A stretch of 64,000 bases of DNA from Pandoraea vervacti (GTDB lineage Bacteria; Pseudomonadota; Gammaproteobacteria; Burkholderiales; Burkholderiaceae): assembly GCF_000934605.2 (NCBI RefSeq), contig NZ_CP010897.2:5456001-5520000 (forward strand). Reading direction: 5' to 3'. Made by a program: the position numbers and the translations under genes. The notes beneath the pieces were generated by a model. It ran no database searches. It was not told the origin of the DNA and saw only the letters and a list, made by a program, of their open reading frames with translations. This document shows positions 43,249 to 52,596 of this stretch, in pieces. Numbering within the stretch: position 1 is the stretch's first letter; every line of letters starts with the position of its first letter.

Positions 43249-44136
43249 TCAGGTGAAGTGCTTCATGACCTTCATGAGCTTGCTGGCGTACTGCGGATCC
43301 GTCGCGTAGCCCGCGCGTTGCAGATTGTTGGCAAAGCTGGCCGCGTCGTTGGCGCTGGCCACGACCGACGAATAGCGCGGGTTGTTCGAAATCAGCTTGG
43401 CGTAGTCGGCGAATGCCTCGTCGTACGAGCCGTAGGCGCGGAACTTCGCCATCACCTTGCGCGGTTGACCGTTGACGTACTCGGTGGTCGCCACTTCCAC
43501 GGTCGGACCATTCCAGTTCTTGCCGGCCTTGATGCCGAACACGTTGTGGCTGGTGCTGCCATCCGCGCGACGGATCTCACGCTTGCCCCAGCCCGATTCC
43601 AGCGCCGCCTGACTCAGCATGAAGCGCGCCGGAATGCCGCTGTTCGCGCTGGCGCTCTGCGCCGCGTTGGCCATGCGCTCGACGAATTCACCCGCTGCGG
43701 CGGGTGCGCCGTCCGCCACACCGATGCCGTCCGCCGCGTTGTACGCGCGGCCGGCGAGCGGCTGCTGGCGCCCCATGGCCGCCGGCGGCAAGGTCGTCCC
43801 GGTTTTGGCGAGTTGCTTGAGCATCAGGTCCGCCAGACCAATGCCCTTGTTCGAAGCCATTTGCTGGGCGAGCTGGTCGTCGAGCATGCCGTTGAACATC
43901 TTTTCCTGATCGCTGCCAAGCAGGCCGCCGGACATCGTGGCCTCGCGCATGCTCTTGAGCATCATCTGCGTGAAGACAGCCTCGAACTGCTTGGCCGCCT
44001 GCTGCGTGGCCTGCGGCGTTTGCTGGTGTGCGGCCGCGCGCAGGGCCGTGAGGCCTTGCGTGTCGTAGGCAGCGCGTTGCGTCAGATCGGGCAGGTGGTT
44101 GCCCGCCGCACCGGTCAGGCGGTTGCCGTCGGCCAT
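43249..44136 (-). CDS. flgJ: flagellar rod assembly protein / muramidase FlgJ
   Basis: 295 residues, dual-domain FlgJ: N-terminal rod-scaffold domain (AAKQFEAVFTQMMLKSMREA) and C-terminal glucosaminidase-type domain (PARFMLSQAALESGWGKREI with the catalytic Glu; HNVFGIKAG; FRAYGSYDEAFADYAKLISN). It cuts peptidoglycan to let the rod through. It starts 1 base after the flgI stop. Confidence 0.95.
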   Translation of the reverse strand: MADGNRLTGAAGNHLPDLTQRAAYDTQGLTALRAAAHQQTPQATQQAAKQFEAVFTQMMLKSMREATMSGGLLGSDQEKMFNGMLDDQLAQQMASNKGIGLADLMLKQLAKTGTTLPPAAMGRQQPLAGRAYNAADGIGVADGAPAAAGEFVERMANAAQSASANSGIPARFMLSQAALESGWGKREIRRADGSTSHNVFGIKAGKNWNGPTVEVATTEYVNGQPRKVMAKFRAYGSYDEAFADYAKLISNNPRYSSVVASANDAASFANNLQRAGYATDPQYASKLMKVMKHFT

Positions 44137-44137
44137 A

Positions 44138-45328
44138 TCAGATGATCTCCAGATCGGCGCGCAAGGCGCCCGAGGCCTTCATGGCCTGCAGAATCGACAT
44201 CAGGTCCGCCGGACTCGCACCCAGCGAGTTCAGCGCCTTGACGACATCGGCGAGGTTGGCGCCCGCTTTGACCATCTTGAGCGCGTTGTTCTCCTGTTGA
44301 ACGGAGATCTGCGAATTCGGCGCCACGACCGTCTGACCGCCCGAGAACGGCGCCGGCTGGCTGACATTGTTCTGCGTATCGATGACGACCGACAGGTTGC
44401 CGTGCGCCACGGCGCACTGCTGGATCGTCACGTTCTGGTTCATCACCACGGAGCCCGTGCGGGCATTGATGATGACGCGTGCGGCCGTGTTGTCCGGGCG
44501 CACTTCCAGACTTTCGAGTTGCGCGAGGAACTGCACGCGCGAGGCCGGATCGGTCGGCGTGCGCAACAGAATCACACGGCCATCGAGCGCCTGCGCAGTG
44601 CCGAAGCCGAAGCGGCGATTCACCGCGTCGACCACGCGCTGCGCGGTGGAGAAGTCCGTGGCGTTCAGTTCCATCTGCACGGTCCCCGGCTGGCCGCCCA
44701 TGGCGGTCGGCACGGCGCGCTCGACGATGGCCCCGCTCGGAATCCGGCCCGACGCCAGCTGGTTGATGGTCACGCTCGACCCGTTGGCCGAAGCCCCTGC
44801 GCCGCCGATCAGCAGGTTGCCCTGCGCCAGCGCGTAGACCTGTCCGTCCGGCCCCTTGAGCGGGGTCATCAGCAGCGTGCCGCCGCGCAGGCTCTTGGCG
44901 TTACCCATCGACGACACCACGACGTCGATGGCCTGACCGGGTCGCGTGAACGCCGGCAGCGTGGCCGTGACCATCACGGCGGCCACGTTCTTCAACTGCA
45001 TGTTGGTGCCGGGCGCGACGGTGATGCCCAGTTGCGAGAGCATGTTGGTCATGCTCTGCACGGTGAACGGCGTCTGCGTCGTCTGGTCACCCGAGTTGTC
45101 GAGACCGGCCACAAGGCCGTAGCCGATCAGCTGGTTGTCGCGCACGCCCTGGATCGACGCCAGTTCCTTCAGACGCTCGGCATGCGCCACGCCGGGCGCG
45201 AGCAGCATGGCAGCGCCTGCCACGCTCGTCGCGACGGCCACGGCAAACGTGGAGACCGCGCGGCCGATGTGCTGGCGGAGGAAGCTGGGGTAAGGCGCGC
45301 GGCGCGACGGGAACGGCATGATCGACAT
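44138..45328 (-). CDS. flgI: flagellar P-ring protein FlgI
   Basis: 396 residues: long signal peptide (cleavage after APGVAHA), then ERLKELASIQGVRDNQLIGY GLVAGLDNSGDQ and ALNSLGASPADLMSILQAMK at the C-terminus. FlgI is the peptidoglycan-level bushing. Its ATG overlaps the flgH stop (TGATG). Confidence 0.96.
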   Translation of the reverse strand: MSIMPFPSRRAPYPSFLRQHIGRAVSTFAVAVATSVAGAAMLLAPGVAHAERLKELASIQGVRDNQLIGYGLVAGLDNSGDQTTQTPFTVQSMTNMLSQLGITVAPGTNMQLKNVAAVMVTATLPAFTRPGQAIDVVVSSMGNAKSLRGGTLLMTPLKGPDGQVYALAQGNLLIGGAGASANGSSVTINQLASGRIPSGAIVERAVPTAMGGQPGTVQMELNATDFSTAQRVVDAVNRRFGFGTAQALDGRVILLRTPTDPASRVQFLAQLESLEVRPDNTAARVIINARTGSVVMNQNVTIQQCAVAHGNLSVVIDTQNNVSQPAPFSGGQTVVAPNSQISVQQENNALKMVKAGANLADVVKALNSLGASPADLMSILQAMKASGALRADLEII

Positions 45329-46053
45329 CAGAATGGCGAAACGTTAAGGAAGAAGCGCTGCAGCCAGCCCATGGTTTCGGCTTCGTTGATATAGCCTTTG
45401 CCACGGTATTCGATGCGCGCATCGGCCACCTGCGTCGAGGGCACGGTGTTCGCGCCCGAAATCGTTTGCGGGCTCACGATGCCCGAGAACTTGATGTATT
45501 CCGTGCCCTGGTTGATGGCGATCTGCTTCTCTCCCGCGACCGCCAGGTTGCCGTTCGAGAGCACTTCCATCACGGTCACGGTGATCTGCCCCGAGAACAC
45601 GTTGTTGGCATTGGCCGCGCCCTTGGCGTCGAACTTGTTCGCGCCGCTCGCATCGAGCGCCTGGTTGTTGAGCACACCGCCGATCACGCCCGGCGTCTGG
45701 TTCAGCGTCAGATTGCCGCTGCCCGAGCGTGTGGTATTGGCCGCCGAGTTCTTGCTCGCCGCCGTGTTTTCGTTGATGACGATCGTGAGGATGTCGCCCA
45801 CGTTGCGCGGACGGCGGTCTTCGAACAGCGGCCGATTCGAGTACAGCGGACGGTAAATCGAGCCTTCCGGGTCAGCCGCCACCGGCGGGGGCGGCGGACG
45901 CGTGGTCGTCGGCCCGTTCACGACCGGTTCCTGCGGCACGTACGCGCAACCTGCGAGACCGCTCAGCGCAGCGGCGGCCACGAGCGCCAGAAACTGCGCG
46001 AGGCCTGCGCTGCGGTGCGTTTCGGTCTTGCGTGCGGACATATCGACGTTCAT
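45328..46053 (-). CDS. flgH: flagellar L-ring lipoprotein FlgH
   Basis: 241 residues with lipobox SGLAGC. Conserved blocks GSIYRPLYSNRPLFEDRRPR, NVGDILTIVINENTAASKNS and GWLQRFFLNVSPF. It builds the outer-membrane L ring with FlgI in the operon. The start may be ATG 46053, ATG 46041 or TTG 46059; none has a strong Shine-Dalgarno. A paralogue lies at 4804-5520. Confidence 0.95.
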   Translation of the reverse strand: MNVDMSARKTETHRSAGLAQFLALVAAAALSGLAGCAYVPQEPVVNGPTTTRPPPPPVAADPEGSIYRPLYSNRPLFEDRRPRNVGDILTIVINENTAASKNSAANTTRSGSGNLTLNQTPGVIGGVLNNQALDASGANKFDAKGAANANNVFSGQITVTVMEVLSNGNLAVAGEKQIAINQGTEYIKFSGIVSPQTISGANTVPSTQVADARIEYRGKGYINEAETMGWLQRFFLNVSPF

Positions 46054-46096
46054 TCCCAAGTGCGTAGTACTGGAGGCATTCGCGGCGAACCGCGCC

Positions 46097-46879
46097 TTAC
46101 ATCTGCGTCAGACGTTGCAGCATCTGGTCGGATGCGGTCACGGCCTTCGAGTTGATTTCATAGGCGCGCTGCGCGGAAATCATGTTCACGAGCTCTTCGA
46201 CCACGTTCACGTTCGACGTTTCGACGTAGTTCTGGTTGAGCACGCCCGCGCCATTGGTGCCCGGCTGCGCGACGTTCGGCGCGCCCGAGGCGGCCGTCTC
46301 GGCGTACAGGTTCTCGCCCATGCTTTGCAGGCCGGCGTTGTTGATGAACGTGGCGAGCTGGAACGTGCCGATCTGCACGTTCGCGGTATTGCCCGGCTGC
46401 GTGACCGACACCGTGCCGTCGCGCGCGATGGTCAGCGACAGCGCGTTGGCCGGAATCGTAATCGCCGGCTGGATCGGGTAACCCGAGGCGGTCACGAGCT
46501 GGCCGTTGTTATCCACCTGGAACGAGCCGTCGCGGGTGTAGGCCGTCGTGCCGTCCGGCATGAGGACCTGGAAGAAGCCATCGCCGTTGATGGCCACGTC
46601 CTTGGCGTTGGCGGTCGACGTCAGATTGCCCTGCGTGAAGATGCGCTCGGTGGCTGCAGGGCGCACACCCGTGCCCAGTTGCAGACCCGAAGGCAGCAGC
46701 GTTTGCTGCGACGACTGCGCGCCCGGCTGGCGCAGCGTCTGGTACAGCAGATCCGAGAACACCGCACGGCCCTTCTTGAAGCCGTTCGTACTGGTGTTGG
46801 CCAGGTTGTTCGAAATCACGTCCATGTTCGTCTGCTGGGCGTTCATGCCGGTGGCAGCGATGTAGAGCGAACGGATCAT
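46097..46879 (-). CDS. flgG: flagellar distal rod protein FlgG
   Basis: 260 residues, standard length. MIRSLYIAATGMNAQQTNMD VISNNLANTSTNGFKKGRAV at the N-terminus; VNVVEELVNMISAQRAYEIN SKAV at the C-terminus. It forms the distal rod through the P and L rings. Confidence 0.97.
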   Translation of the reverse strand: MIRSLYIAATGMNAQQTNMDVISNNLANTSTNGFKKGRAVFSDLLYQTLRQPGAQSSQQTLLPSGLQLGTGVRPAATERIFTQGNLTSTANAKDVAINGDGFFQVLMPDGTTAYTRDGSFQVDNNGQLVTASGYPIQPAITIPANALSLTIARDGTVSVTQPGNTANVQIGTFQLATFINNAGLQSMGENLYAETAASGAPNVAQPGTNGAGVLNQNYVETSNVNVVEELVNMISAQRAYEINSKAVTASDQMLQRLTQM

Positions 46880-46946
46880 TGGATGTTTCTCCCCGTGTTC
46901 GGTGGCGGTGCGTGCTCGCTTTCGGGAGCGCCGCAGCCGGCGCCCG

Positions 46947-47690
46947 TTAGCTGAAGTTCAGCAACTGGTTGGCGGTTTGTTCGTTGGTATCGGCGGTTTG
47001 CAGCATCTTCATCTGCATCTCGAAGGCACGCGATTGCGAAATCATGTTCACGAGGCCGCTCACCGGGTTGACGTTGCTCATCTCGATGGAACCGGCCACG
47101 ACTACGACATTCGGATCGACCTGCGCGGGGGCGTTGTTGGCCCGACGGAACAGGCCGTCGTCGCCACGCACCAGATTGCCTTCGGGCGGATTGACCAGCT
47201 TCAACTGCCCCATCACCGCGATGGAGTTCGGCGGATCGCCCTGCCCCAGCGCGGAGATCGTGCCATCGGTGCCGATCGTCACCGCAGCCCCCGGCGGCAC
47301 GGCAGCCGGACCGGCGTCGGTCATGACGGGCAGACCGTGCAGCGTGATCTGGCCGTCGGCCGTCATTTCGAGATTGCCGCCACGGGTATAGGCTTCGCGG
47401 CCCTGCGCGTCGCGCACGGCCAGCCAGCCTTGTCCCTGAATGGCCACATCGAGCGCACGGCCGGTTTGCTGCATCGCGCCGGGCGTGAAGTCCGTGCCCG
47501 GCGTCGAGGTGGCGACGAACGTACGCGTGCCGGTCGTGCCGTCGGCGGCGCGCACCGGCGCCTGACGGAACGCCGAGAGCTGGGCCCGAAAGCCCGGCGT
47601 GGAGACGTTCGCCAGATTGTTGGCGGTGGTCGATTGCTGCTCCATCGCCTGCTTCGCGCCGGTCATGGCCACATAGATCACGCGATCCAT
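46947..47690 (-). CDS. flgF: flagellar proximal rod protein FlgF
   Basis: 247 residues: MDRVIYVAMTGAKQAMEQQS TTANNLANVSTPGFRAQL and C-terminal VSGLVNMISQSRAFEMQMKM. It is a proximal rod subunit in order with flgE and flgG. Confidence 0.96.
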   Translation of the reverse strand: MDRVIYVAMTGAKQAMEQQSTTANNLANVSTPGFRAQLSAFRQAPVRAADGTTGTRTFVATSTPGTDFTPGAMQQTGRALDVAIQGQGWLAVRDAQGREAYTRGGNLEMTADGQITLHGLPVMTDAGPAAVPPGAAVTIGTDGTISALGQGDPPNSIAVMGQLKLVNPPEGNLVRGDDGLFRRANNAPAQVDPNVVVVAGSIEMSNVNPVSGLVNMISQSRAFEMQMKMLQTADTNEQTANQLLNFS

Positions 47691-47735
47691 CGACGCCCCT
47701 CCTGCAAGTTACGCATACGCGCCGCTCCCGTGTGC

Positions 47736-48992
47736 TTACAGGTTGACCATCGTCTGCATCAGCTGGTCTTCCGTCTTGATCGTCTGCGCGTTGGCCTGAT
47801 AGTTGCGCTGCGCGGTGATCATGTGGACCAGTTCGGCGGTCAGGTCGACGTTCGACGCTTCGACGGCGCCCGCCTGGAGCTTGCCGAGGTTCGTGCCGCC
47901 CGGCACGCCGACGATCGGAATGCCCGAGGCTGCCGATTCCGCCCAGAGGTTGTTGCCCAGCGGGATCAGTCCGTTCACGTTGTTGAAGTTGGCGAGCGCG
48001 ACCTGTCCCAGCACCATCGACTGCGTGTTCGAGTACGTGCCGACGATCGTGCCGTCGGCGTTGAACGTGAAGCCCGTCAGGCGGCCCGACGAGTAACCGT
48101 CCTGCGTGAGCGTGTTCGGCGTGTAGCTGTTGCCGAACTGCGTGGTGCCGGTCAGGTTCAGCGTCATGTTGCCGGAGGCCGCGCCGTTACCGTACGCGAT
48201 CGTCGGCAGCGTGATCGGGCCGGTCACGGCGGCGCCGGTCGAGTCCGTTTGCGACACGAGGCTGCCCGACGAGTTGAACGTGAGCGTGCCGATCGGGCCG
48301 GCGCCGACCTGGGTGGTACCGTCCACCGAGGCGTACACGGTCCACGTGGCGTTGTTGGTGGTGGTGTCGACGCTGGTCTTCTTGAAGTACAGGTTGACGT
48401 CGTGGGAATTGCCCAGCGAGTCGTAGACCTTGAGCGACGTGGCGTTGGTGTACGAGTTCGGATCGGTGATCGAGAACGGGGTGGTGTTCACCGCGCTGCG
48501 CGAATCGAGATTGAACTGACCCGTGATCTTCGAGGTCGCCGTGGGGGCCAGGTCGCCCGTCGGGATCTGGAGGTCGACCGGCGAGACGCTGTTGATGATG
48601 CCGTTCGGGCCCGCCAGGTAACCGGTCAGGTGATCGCCGTTCGAGTTGACGATGTAACCGTTCTTGTCGAGCGAGAACTGGCCGTTGCGCGAGTAAGCAA
48701 TGGTGCCGTTGTTCGAGACGCGGAAGAAGCCGTTGCCCGAGATCGCCAGGTCGAGCTGGCGGTTCGTGACCGTGATGTCGCCCTGCGTGAACTGCTGGGC
48801 GACGGCGGCCACACGCGTGCCGATACCGACGGTGTTGTTGCCTGCGCCGAACAGCGAGTTCGCGTAAATGTCGGCGAACTGCGCCTGACCCTGCTTGAAG
48901 CCGACGGTGGCCGCGTTGGCAACGTTGTTGCCGACGACGTCCAGGTCCTTGGAAGCGGCGTTCAGGCCGCTCAATCCGGTCGAAAAGGCCAT
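47736..48992 (-). CDS. flgE: flagellar hook protein FlgE
   Basis: 418 residues. N-terminus MAFSTGLSGLNAASKDLDVV GNNVANAATVGFKQGQAQFA; C-terminus VDLTAELVHMITAQRNYQAN AQTIKTEDQ. Repeats and Thr/Ser/Asn-rich central domains make the hook surface. Its polymer is measured by FliK. Confidence 0.97.
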   Translation of the reverse strand: MAFSTGLSGLNAASKDLDVVGNNVANAATVGFKQGQAQFADIYANSLFGAGNNTVGIGTRVAAVAQQFTQGDITVTNRQLDLAISGNGFFRVSNNGTIAYSRNGQFSLDKNGYIVNSNGDHLTGYLAGPNGIINSVSPVDLQIPTGDLAPTATSKITGQFNLDSRSAVNTTPFSITDPNSYTNATSLKVYDSLGNSHDVNLYFKKTSVDTTTNNATWTVYASVDGTTQVGAGPIGTLTFNSSGSLVSQTDSTGAAVTGPITLPTIAYGNGAASGNMTLNLTGTTQFGNSYTPNTLTQDGYSSGRLTGFTFNADGTIVGTYSNTQSMVLGQVALANFNNVNGLIPLGNNLWAESAASGIPIVGVPGGTNLGKLQAGAVEASNVDLTAELVHMITAQRNYQANAQTIKTEDQLMQTMVNL

Positions 48993-49076
48993 GTGTTACT
49001 CCTGAAATTCGGTTGTCGACGACACCTGTCGCGACGAAAACGATTCAAAAACGAGAAGGGCTTGCGTCGTGTCGGG

Positions 49077-49805
49077 TCAGAGAATTTCGCGCACGTCGGA
49101 GAGCTTGATGTTCGAGCCGGTGCCGACGTTGAGCAACGGCGAGCCAGTCGTGCTGGCCACCACGCTCTGCACCTGTGCGTAAGAGAGCAGCGTCGGCGTG
49201 ATGGCTTTGCCATTGGCCGTTGCGGTCACGCTCAGCGTGTACTTGCCATCGGCCACGTCGACACCCGCGTCGTCCTTGGCGTCCCAGGTAAGGGCCTGCA
49301 CGCCGGCATCCAGCGCGCCCGCGTTGACGGTGCGAATCGTCTTGCCGGTGCTGTCCTTGATCTCGATCTTCACGGTGTCCGCATCGCTCGGCAGCTCGAA
49401 GCCGAACGGCGTGGCCGTCTTCGTGACGGTGCCGTCGTCGGCCTTGGTGCTGCCCACGCCGATGTTGGTGCCCGGGATCAGCACGCCCTTGCCGACCAGC
49501 GCCGCCGCCTGCAGGCTTTGCGTCGAGTTCAGTTGCGAGGTGACGGACGAGAGCGTCGTGTTCAATTGGGTGATGCCCGAGACCGTGCTGATCTGCGCGA
49601 GCTGCGAGGTCACCTGCGAGTTGTCCATCGGGTTGAGCGGATCCTGGTTGTTCATCTGGGCGACGAGCAACTTGAGGAAGCTGTTTTGCAGATCGTCTGC
49701 GCTACCGGCGGACGACTTCGAACTGCTGCTGTTGGCAGTTCCGTTGATCGAGTCGAGGAAGTTCTGCGAGAAGTTCGCAGCGTTCGACGTATTGATGCTG
49801 GCCAT
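49077..49805 (-). CDS. flgD: hook capping protein FlgD
   Basis: 242 residues. Core DLQNSFLKLLVAQMNNQDPL NPMDNSQVTSQLAQISTVSG is diagnostic for FlgD; a FlgD Ig-like/FLG_D Tudor-like part follows. It caps the growing hook and is later replaced by FlgK. Confidence 0.96.
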   Translation of the reverse strand: MASINTSNAANFSQNFLDSINGTANSSSSKSSAGSADDLQNSFLKLLVAQMNNQDPLNPMDNSQVTSQLAQISTVSGITQLNTTLSSVTSQLNSTQSLQAAALVGKGVLIPGTNIGVGSTKADDGTVTKTATPFGFELPSDADTVKIEIKDSTGKTIRTVNAGALDAGVQALTWDAKDDAGVDVADGKYTLSVTATANGKAITPTLLSYAQVQSVVASTTGSPLLNVGTGSNIKLSDVREIL

Positions 49806-49828
49806 CTGTCTGGTCTCCGCGCGGCCCC

Positions 49829-50233
49829 TTACTGGCCGACCGTGAGGGTTTTGAGCATGAGCGTCTTGGCGGTGTTGAGCGCCTCGACGTTGGCTTGATA
49901 GGAACGGGAGGCGGAGATCATGTTGACCATCTCTTCCACCGGATTCACGTTGGGCATGGTGACGTAACCCTGCGCGTTCGCTGCCGGGTTCTTCGGGTCG
50001 TACACCGTCTTGAGCGGGGACGGGTCTTCCACCACGCCGGCGACCTTCACGCCGCCCACGTCGGTGCCCGTGACCGGGTTGACCTGAAACACGACTTGCT
50101 TGGCGCGGTACGGCTGACCATCCGGACCGGTCACCGATTCGGCGTTGGCCAGGTTGCTCGCCGTCACGTTCATGCGCTGCGACTGGGCAGTCATGGCGGA
50201 GCCGGCGACGTCGAAAATGCTCATGAGTGGCAT
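49829..50233 (-). CDS. flgC: flagellar proximal rod protein FlgC
   Basis: 134 residues, typical size. SIFDVAGSAMTAQSQRMNVT ASNLANAES and C-terminal NPVEEMVNMISASRSYQANV EALNTAK. AAGGGTAAG before ATG 50233 supports this start over ATG 50224. It starts 5 bases after flgB. Confidence 0.97.
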   Translation of the reverse strand: MPLMSIFDVAGSAMTAQSQRMNVTASNLANAESVTGPDGQPYRAKQVVFQVNPVTGTDVGGVKVAGVVEDPSPLKTVYDPKNPAANAQGYVTMPNVNPVEEMVNMISASRSYQANVEALNTAKTLMLKTLTVGQ

Positions 50234-50238
50234 GGCGC

Positions 50239-50676
50239 TTACCCTTGATTCGTGATGGCTGTCAGCATCGTCTTGATCTGGCTGCTCAGGACCGTGAGGC
50301 CCGTCTGGTAATGCACGGCGTTATCGGCGAAGTTCACACGCTCGGCGTCGAGCTCGACGGTGTTGCCGTCGACGCTTTGCTGATAAGGCACGCGGTAAAG
50401 CAGTTCCGGGCCGCCCATCGGCGGCGCCGTAGTCACGGCGCGCGCGGCGATGTGACGCGAGGAGGTACGTGAGAGCGATACACCCGACTCGCTGGCGATC
50501 TGCGGCTGCGTGCCGCGCTCGACGGCCTGATTCAAGGCATTGTTGAAGTCGAGATCGCGCGCCTTGTATCCCGGCGTGTCCGCGTTGGCGATGTTCGACG
50601 AGATCACTTCCTGGCGATAGGCGCGCATCGACAGCGCCTGCTGAGAAAATCGCAATGCCGCGTCCAGTTTGTCCAT
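50239..50676 (-). CDS. flgB: flagellar proximal rod protein FlgB
   Basis: 145 residues: LDAALRFSQQALSMRAYRQE VISSNIANADTPGYKARDLD is the FlgB signature. First gene of the flgBCDEFGHIJ(KL) operon, divergent from flgA. The earlier in-frame start at 50727 gives no conserved sequence. Confidence 0.97.
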   Translation of the reverse strand: MDKLDAALRFSQQALSMRAYRQEVISSNIANADTPGYKARDLDFNNALNQAVERGTQPQIASESGVSLSRTSSRHIAARAVTTAPPMGGPELLYRVPYQQSVDGNTVELDAERVNFADNAVHYQTGLTVLSSQIKTMLTAITNQG

Positions 50677-51106
50677 GATCTCGTCTCGCCTGATGCTTGC
50701 CTTGATGCCGGTACTTGGGTGATGCACAAGAAGCTGTGCCCCGTGCGGTCGCGCGCCGTGCCCGGCTCAGTCTCGTGGCGCCCTGAGGCGCCTTGACTGA
50801 CGGGCGTCGCGCTGTGCGCAGACGGGATCTCCTGCCGGGTCCGGAAAAAATAGGGACCTTTTGGCATGCTTCGCATCGTATGCGTACCCCCCACGATTCA
50901 ATCGGAGGAATAGGCAGGAGATTGACCGCCATTTCGGGCCATGCCCTGTCGCGGACATCTCTAGAATGGCTTCCTGACGGCATCGGGCGGGGTTTGCCCC
51001 CCAGGCAAAGGAACACTGCCCGGTGTCGTCGGCTTCACAGCTTGAAGTGGGTTGAGTGCCGGCTACCCCGTGGTTCCCCCGGGCAACGGCCGCAAGGAGA
51101 GTGAGC
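50677..51106. other. divergent flgB-flgA control region
   Basis: 430 bases without a gene. It has GGCAGGAGAT at 50913-50922 and the same decamer inverted at 50827-50836, and a FlhDC half-site-like AATCGGAGGAATAGGC at 50900-50915. This is where a class II flagellar activator would be expected to drive both operons. Confidence 0.6.
50900..50937 (+). promoter_or_regulatory. candidate flagellar master-regulator (FlhDC-like) site, flgA-flgB
   Basis: AATCGGAGGAATAGGC agrees with the E. coli FlhDC half-site AATGGCAGAAATAGCG at 11 of 16 positions. The following ATTGACCGCCATTTC parallels the segment next to the similar motif at 60540-60576. Confidence 0.4.
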
Positions 51107-52132
51107 ATGGCAGGCAAATCCGGCGACCGACTCGTCGATGCCCCGCGCACGCATGGCGTGCAGCGGCATGGCGTGCGCGCGCGCCTTCGATCCGGACTGC
51201 TGGCGGCCACCTTCGCAACCCTCGGCCTGGGTTTGAGTCTGACGCTCGTCTCTACCCCGTCGGCTTCGGCGGCCGCCCAGAATGCCGGCGTCGCCACCGA
51301 TCCCGCCGCGCAGAACCTCGGCAATACGCTTGGCCCCAGCGCCATTGTCATTCCCGGCAACCATGCCGCCGCCGGCGGTGTCGCGTCGAATGTTCCGAAC
51401 CTGGTGCGTCCGGCAGCGACGGTGAACGCGTCGGCGCAGCCGTCTTCACAGCAGGCCGCCGCCCCGGTCCTGCAGAGCGCCGGCGCTCAGAATTCCCAGT
51501 ACCAGAATCCCCAGATCATCCGCCAGACGGCCGAGCGTTTCCTGCGCGAGCAGACGACCGGCCTGCCCGGACAGGTCAACATTACCGTCGGCGAATCGGT
51601 CTCCGACCACATGCCGGCCTGTACGGCGCTCGAACCGTTCCTGCCCCCGGGGGCGCGCCTCTGGGGCTCGACGAGCGTCGGCGTGCGTTGTGCGGGCGAG
51701 CGGCCGTGGACGCTGTATCTACAAGCACGCGTGAGCATCAACGCGACCTACTTCGTCGCCGCCCGCCAGATCAATCCGGGCGAGACAATTTCGGCGACCG
51801 ATCTGTCGCCGCGTCAGGGCGATCTCACGCTGCTGCCGCGCACGGTGGCCACCGATGCCGGCCAGATCGTCGGCACGGTGGCGGTCAACCGCATTACCTC
51901 CGGCCTGCCGATCCGCTCCGACTTGCTGCGCAGCGCGATTGCCGTGCAACAGGGACAAACCGTGCGGGTCGTCTCGCGCGGATCCGGATTCGAGGTGAGC
52001 ACGGAAGGCCAGGTGCTCACGCGCGCGAGCGCGGGCGATCCCGTGCAGGTGCGCACCCGCGCCGGACAGGTCGTCAGCGGCACGGTGAAGACAGGAAAAA
52101 ATGGCAACGTCGAAGTCGAAGTTGCGCTATGA
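51107..52132 (+). CDS. flgA: flagellar P-ring assembly chaperone FlgA
   Basis: 341 residues, longer than the usual ~220-240: a signal peptide preceded by a basic N-terminus, then about 100 residues of Ala/Gln/Asn-rich linker before the conserved SAF/FlgA region (FLREQTTGLPGQVNITVGES ... ARQINPGETISATDLSPRQG ... RSAIAVQQGQTVRVVSRGSG FEVSTEGQVL). FlgA assists FlgI assembly in the periplasm. AAGGAGAG precedes ATG 51107. Divergent from flgB. Confidence 0.93.
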   Translation: MAGKSGDRLVDAPRTHGVQRHGVRARLRSGLLAATFATLGLGLSLTLVSTPSASAAAQNAGVATDPAAQNLGNTLGPSAIVIPGNHAAAGGVASNVPNLVRPAATVNASAQPSSQQAAAPVLQSAGAQNSQYQNPQIIRQTAERFLREQTTGLPGQVNITVGESVSDHMPACTALEPFLPPGARLWGSTSVGVRCAGERPWTLYLQARVSINATYFVAARQINPGETISATDLSPRQGDLTLLPRTVATDAGQIVGTVAVNRITSGLPIRSDLLRSAIAVQQGQTVRVVSRGSGFEVSTEGQVLTRASAGDPVQVRTRAGQVVSGTVKTGKNGNVEVEVAL

Positions 52133-52205
52133 GTGATTACTCACTATCGTTAAATATCCGCTAAAATCACCCGGCACTTGAACTGGTAACAGGATGTTAC
52201 TTGCC

Positions 52206-52232
52206 TAAAGTTATGGCGAATAATGCCGTTAC
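52206..52232 (+). promoter_or_regulatory. sigma28 promoter of flgMN
   Basis: TAAAGTTA, 11 bases, GCCGTTAC: near-perfect to TAAAGTTT-N11-GCCGATAA with correct spacing, 26 bases before flgM. It gives FliA-dependent production of its own anti-sigma factor. Confidence 0.85.
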
Positions 52233-52257
52233 ACAGACAGGTTTCTGGGGAAAGCAC

Positions 52258-52593
52258 ATGAAAATCGAACCACCCGCCAATCCGTTGAGTGGCGTCGGCG
52301 CGGGCAAGGCGGCGACCGATCGCGCGACTTCCGGCGCTGTGAATGCCGACTCGAATGCTGCAACGACTGCGAATGTCGGCGGCGGTGCGAGCGTGAGCAC
52401 GAGCGCGCTGTCGTCGGAGATGCGCGCGTTGCAGGAAGCGCTGGCACAGACGGGCGCGGCAGATATCGACCTTGCCAAGGTGGAGTCGATCAAGGCGGCC
52501 ATTGCCAACCGCCAATTGCTGATCGACCCCTCCAAGATTGCGGACGGCCTCATTGCGACCGCGCGCGATCTGCTCTCTGCGCAATCAAAGTAA
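52258..52593 (+). CDS. flgM: anti-sigma28 factor FlgM
   Basis: 111 residues. Disordered Ala/Thr/Gly-rich N-terminus and the sigma28-binding C-terminal helices (DIDLAKVESIKAAIANRQLL IDPSKIADGLIATARDLL). It holds FliA inactive until exported after hook completion. ATG 52258 follows GGGGAAA; longer frames overlap the promoter and are rejected. Confidence 0.95.
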   Translation: MKIEPPANPLSGVGAGKAATDRATSGAVNADSNAATTANVGGGASVSTSALSSEMRALQEALAQTGAADIDLAKVESIKAAIANRQLLIDPSKIADGLIATARDLLSAQSK

Positions 52594-52596
52594 GCC

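Noticed and set aside
46902..49898. Long plus-strand open frame opposite flgF, flgE and flgD
   Set aside because: Antisense of conserved rod/hook genes with biased composition.
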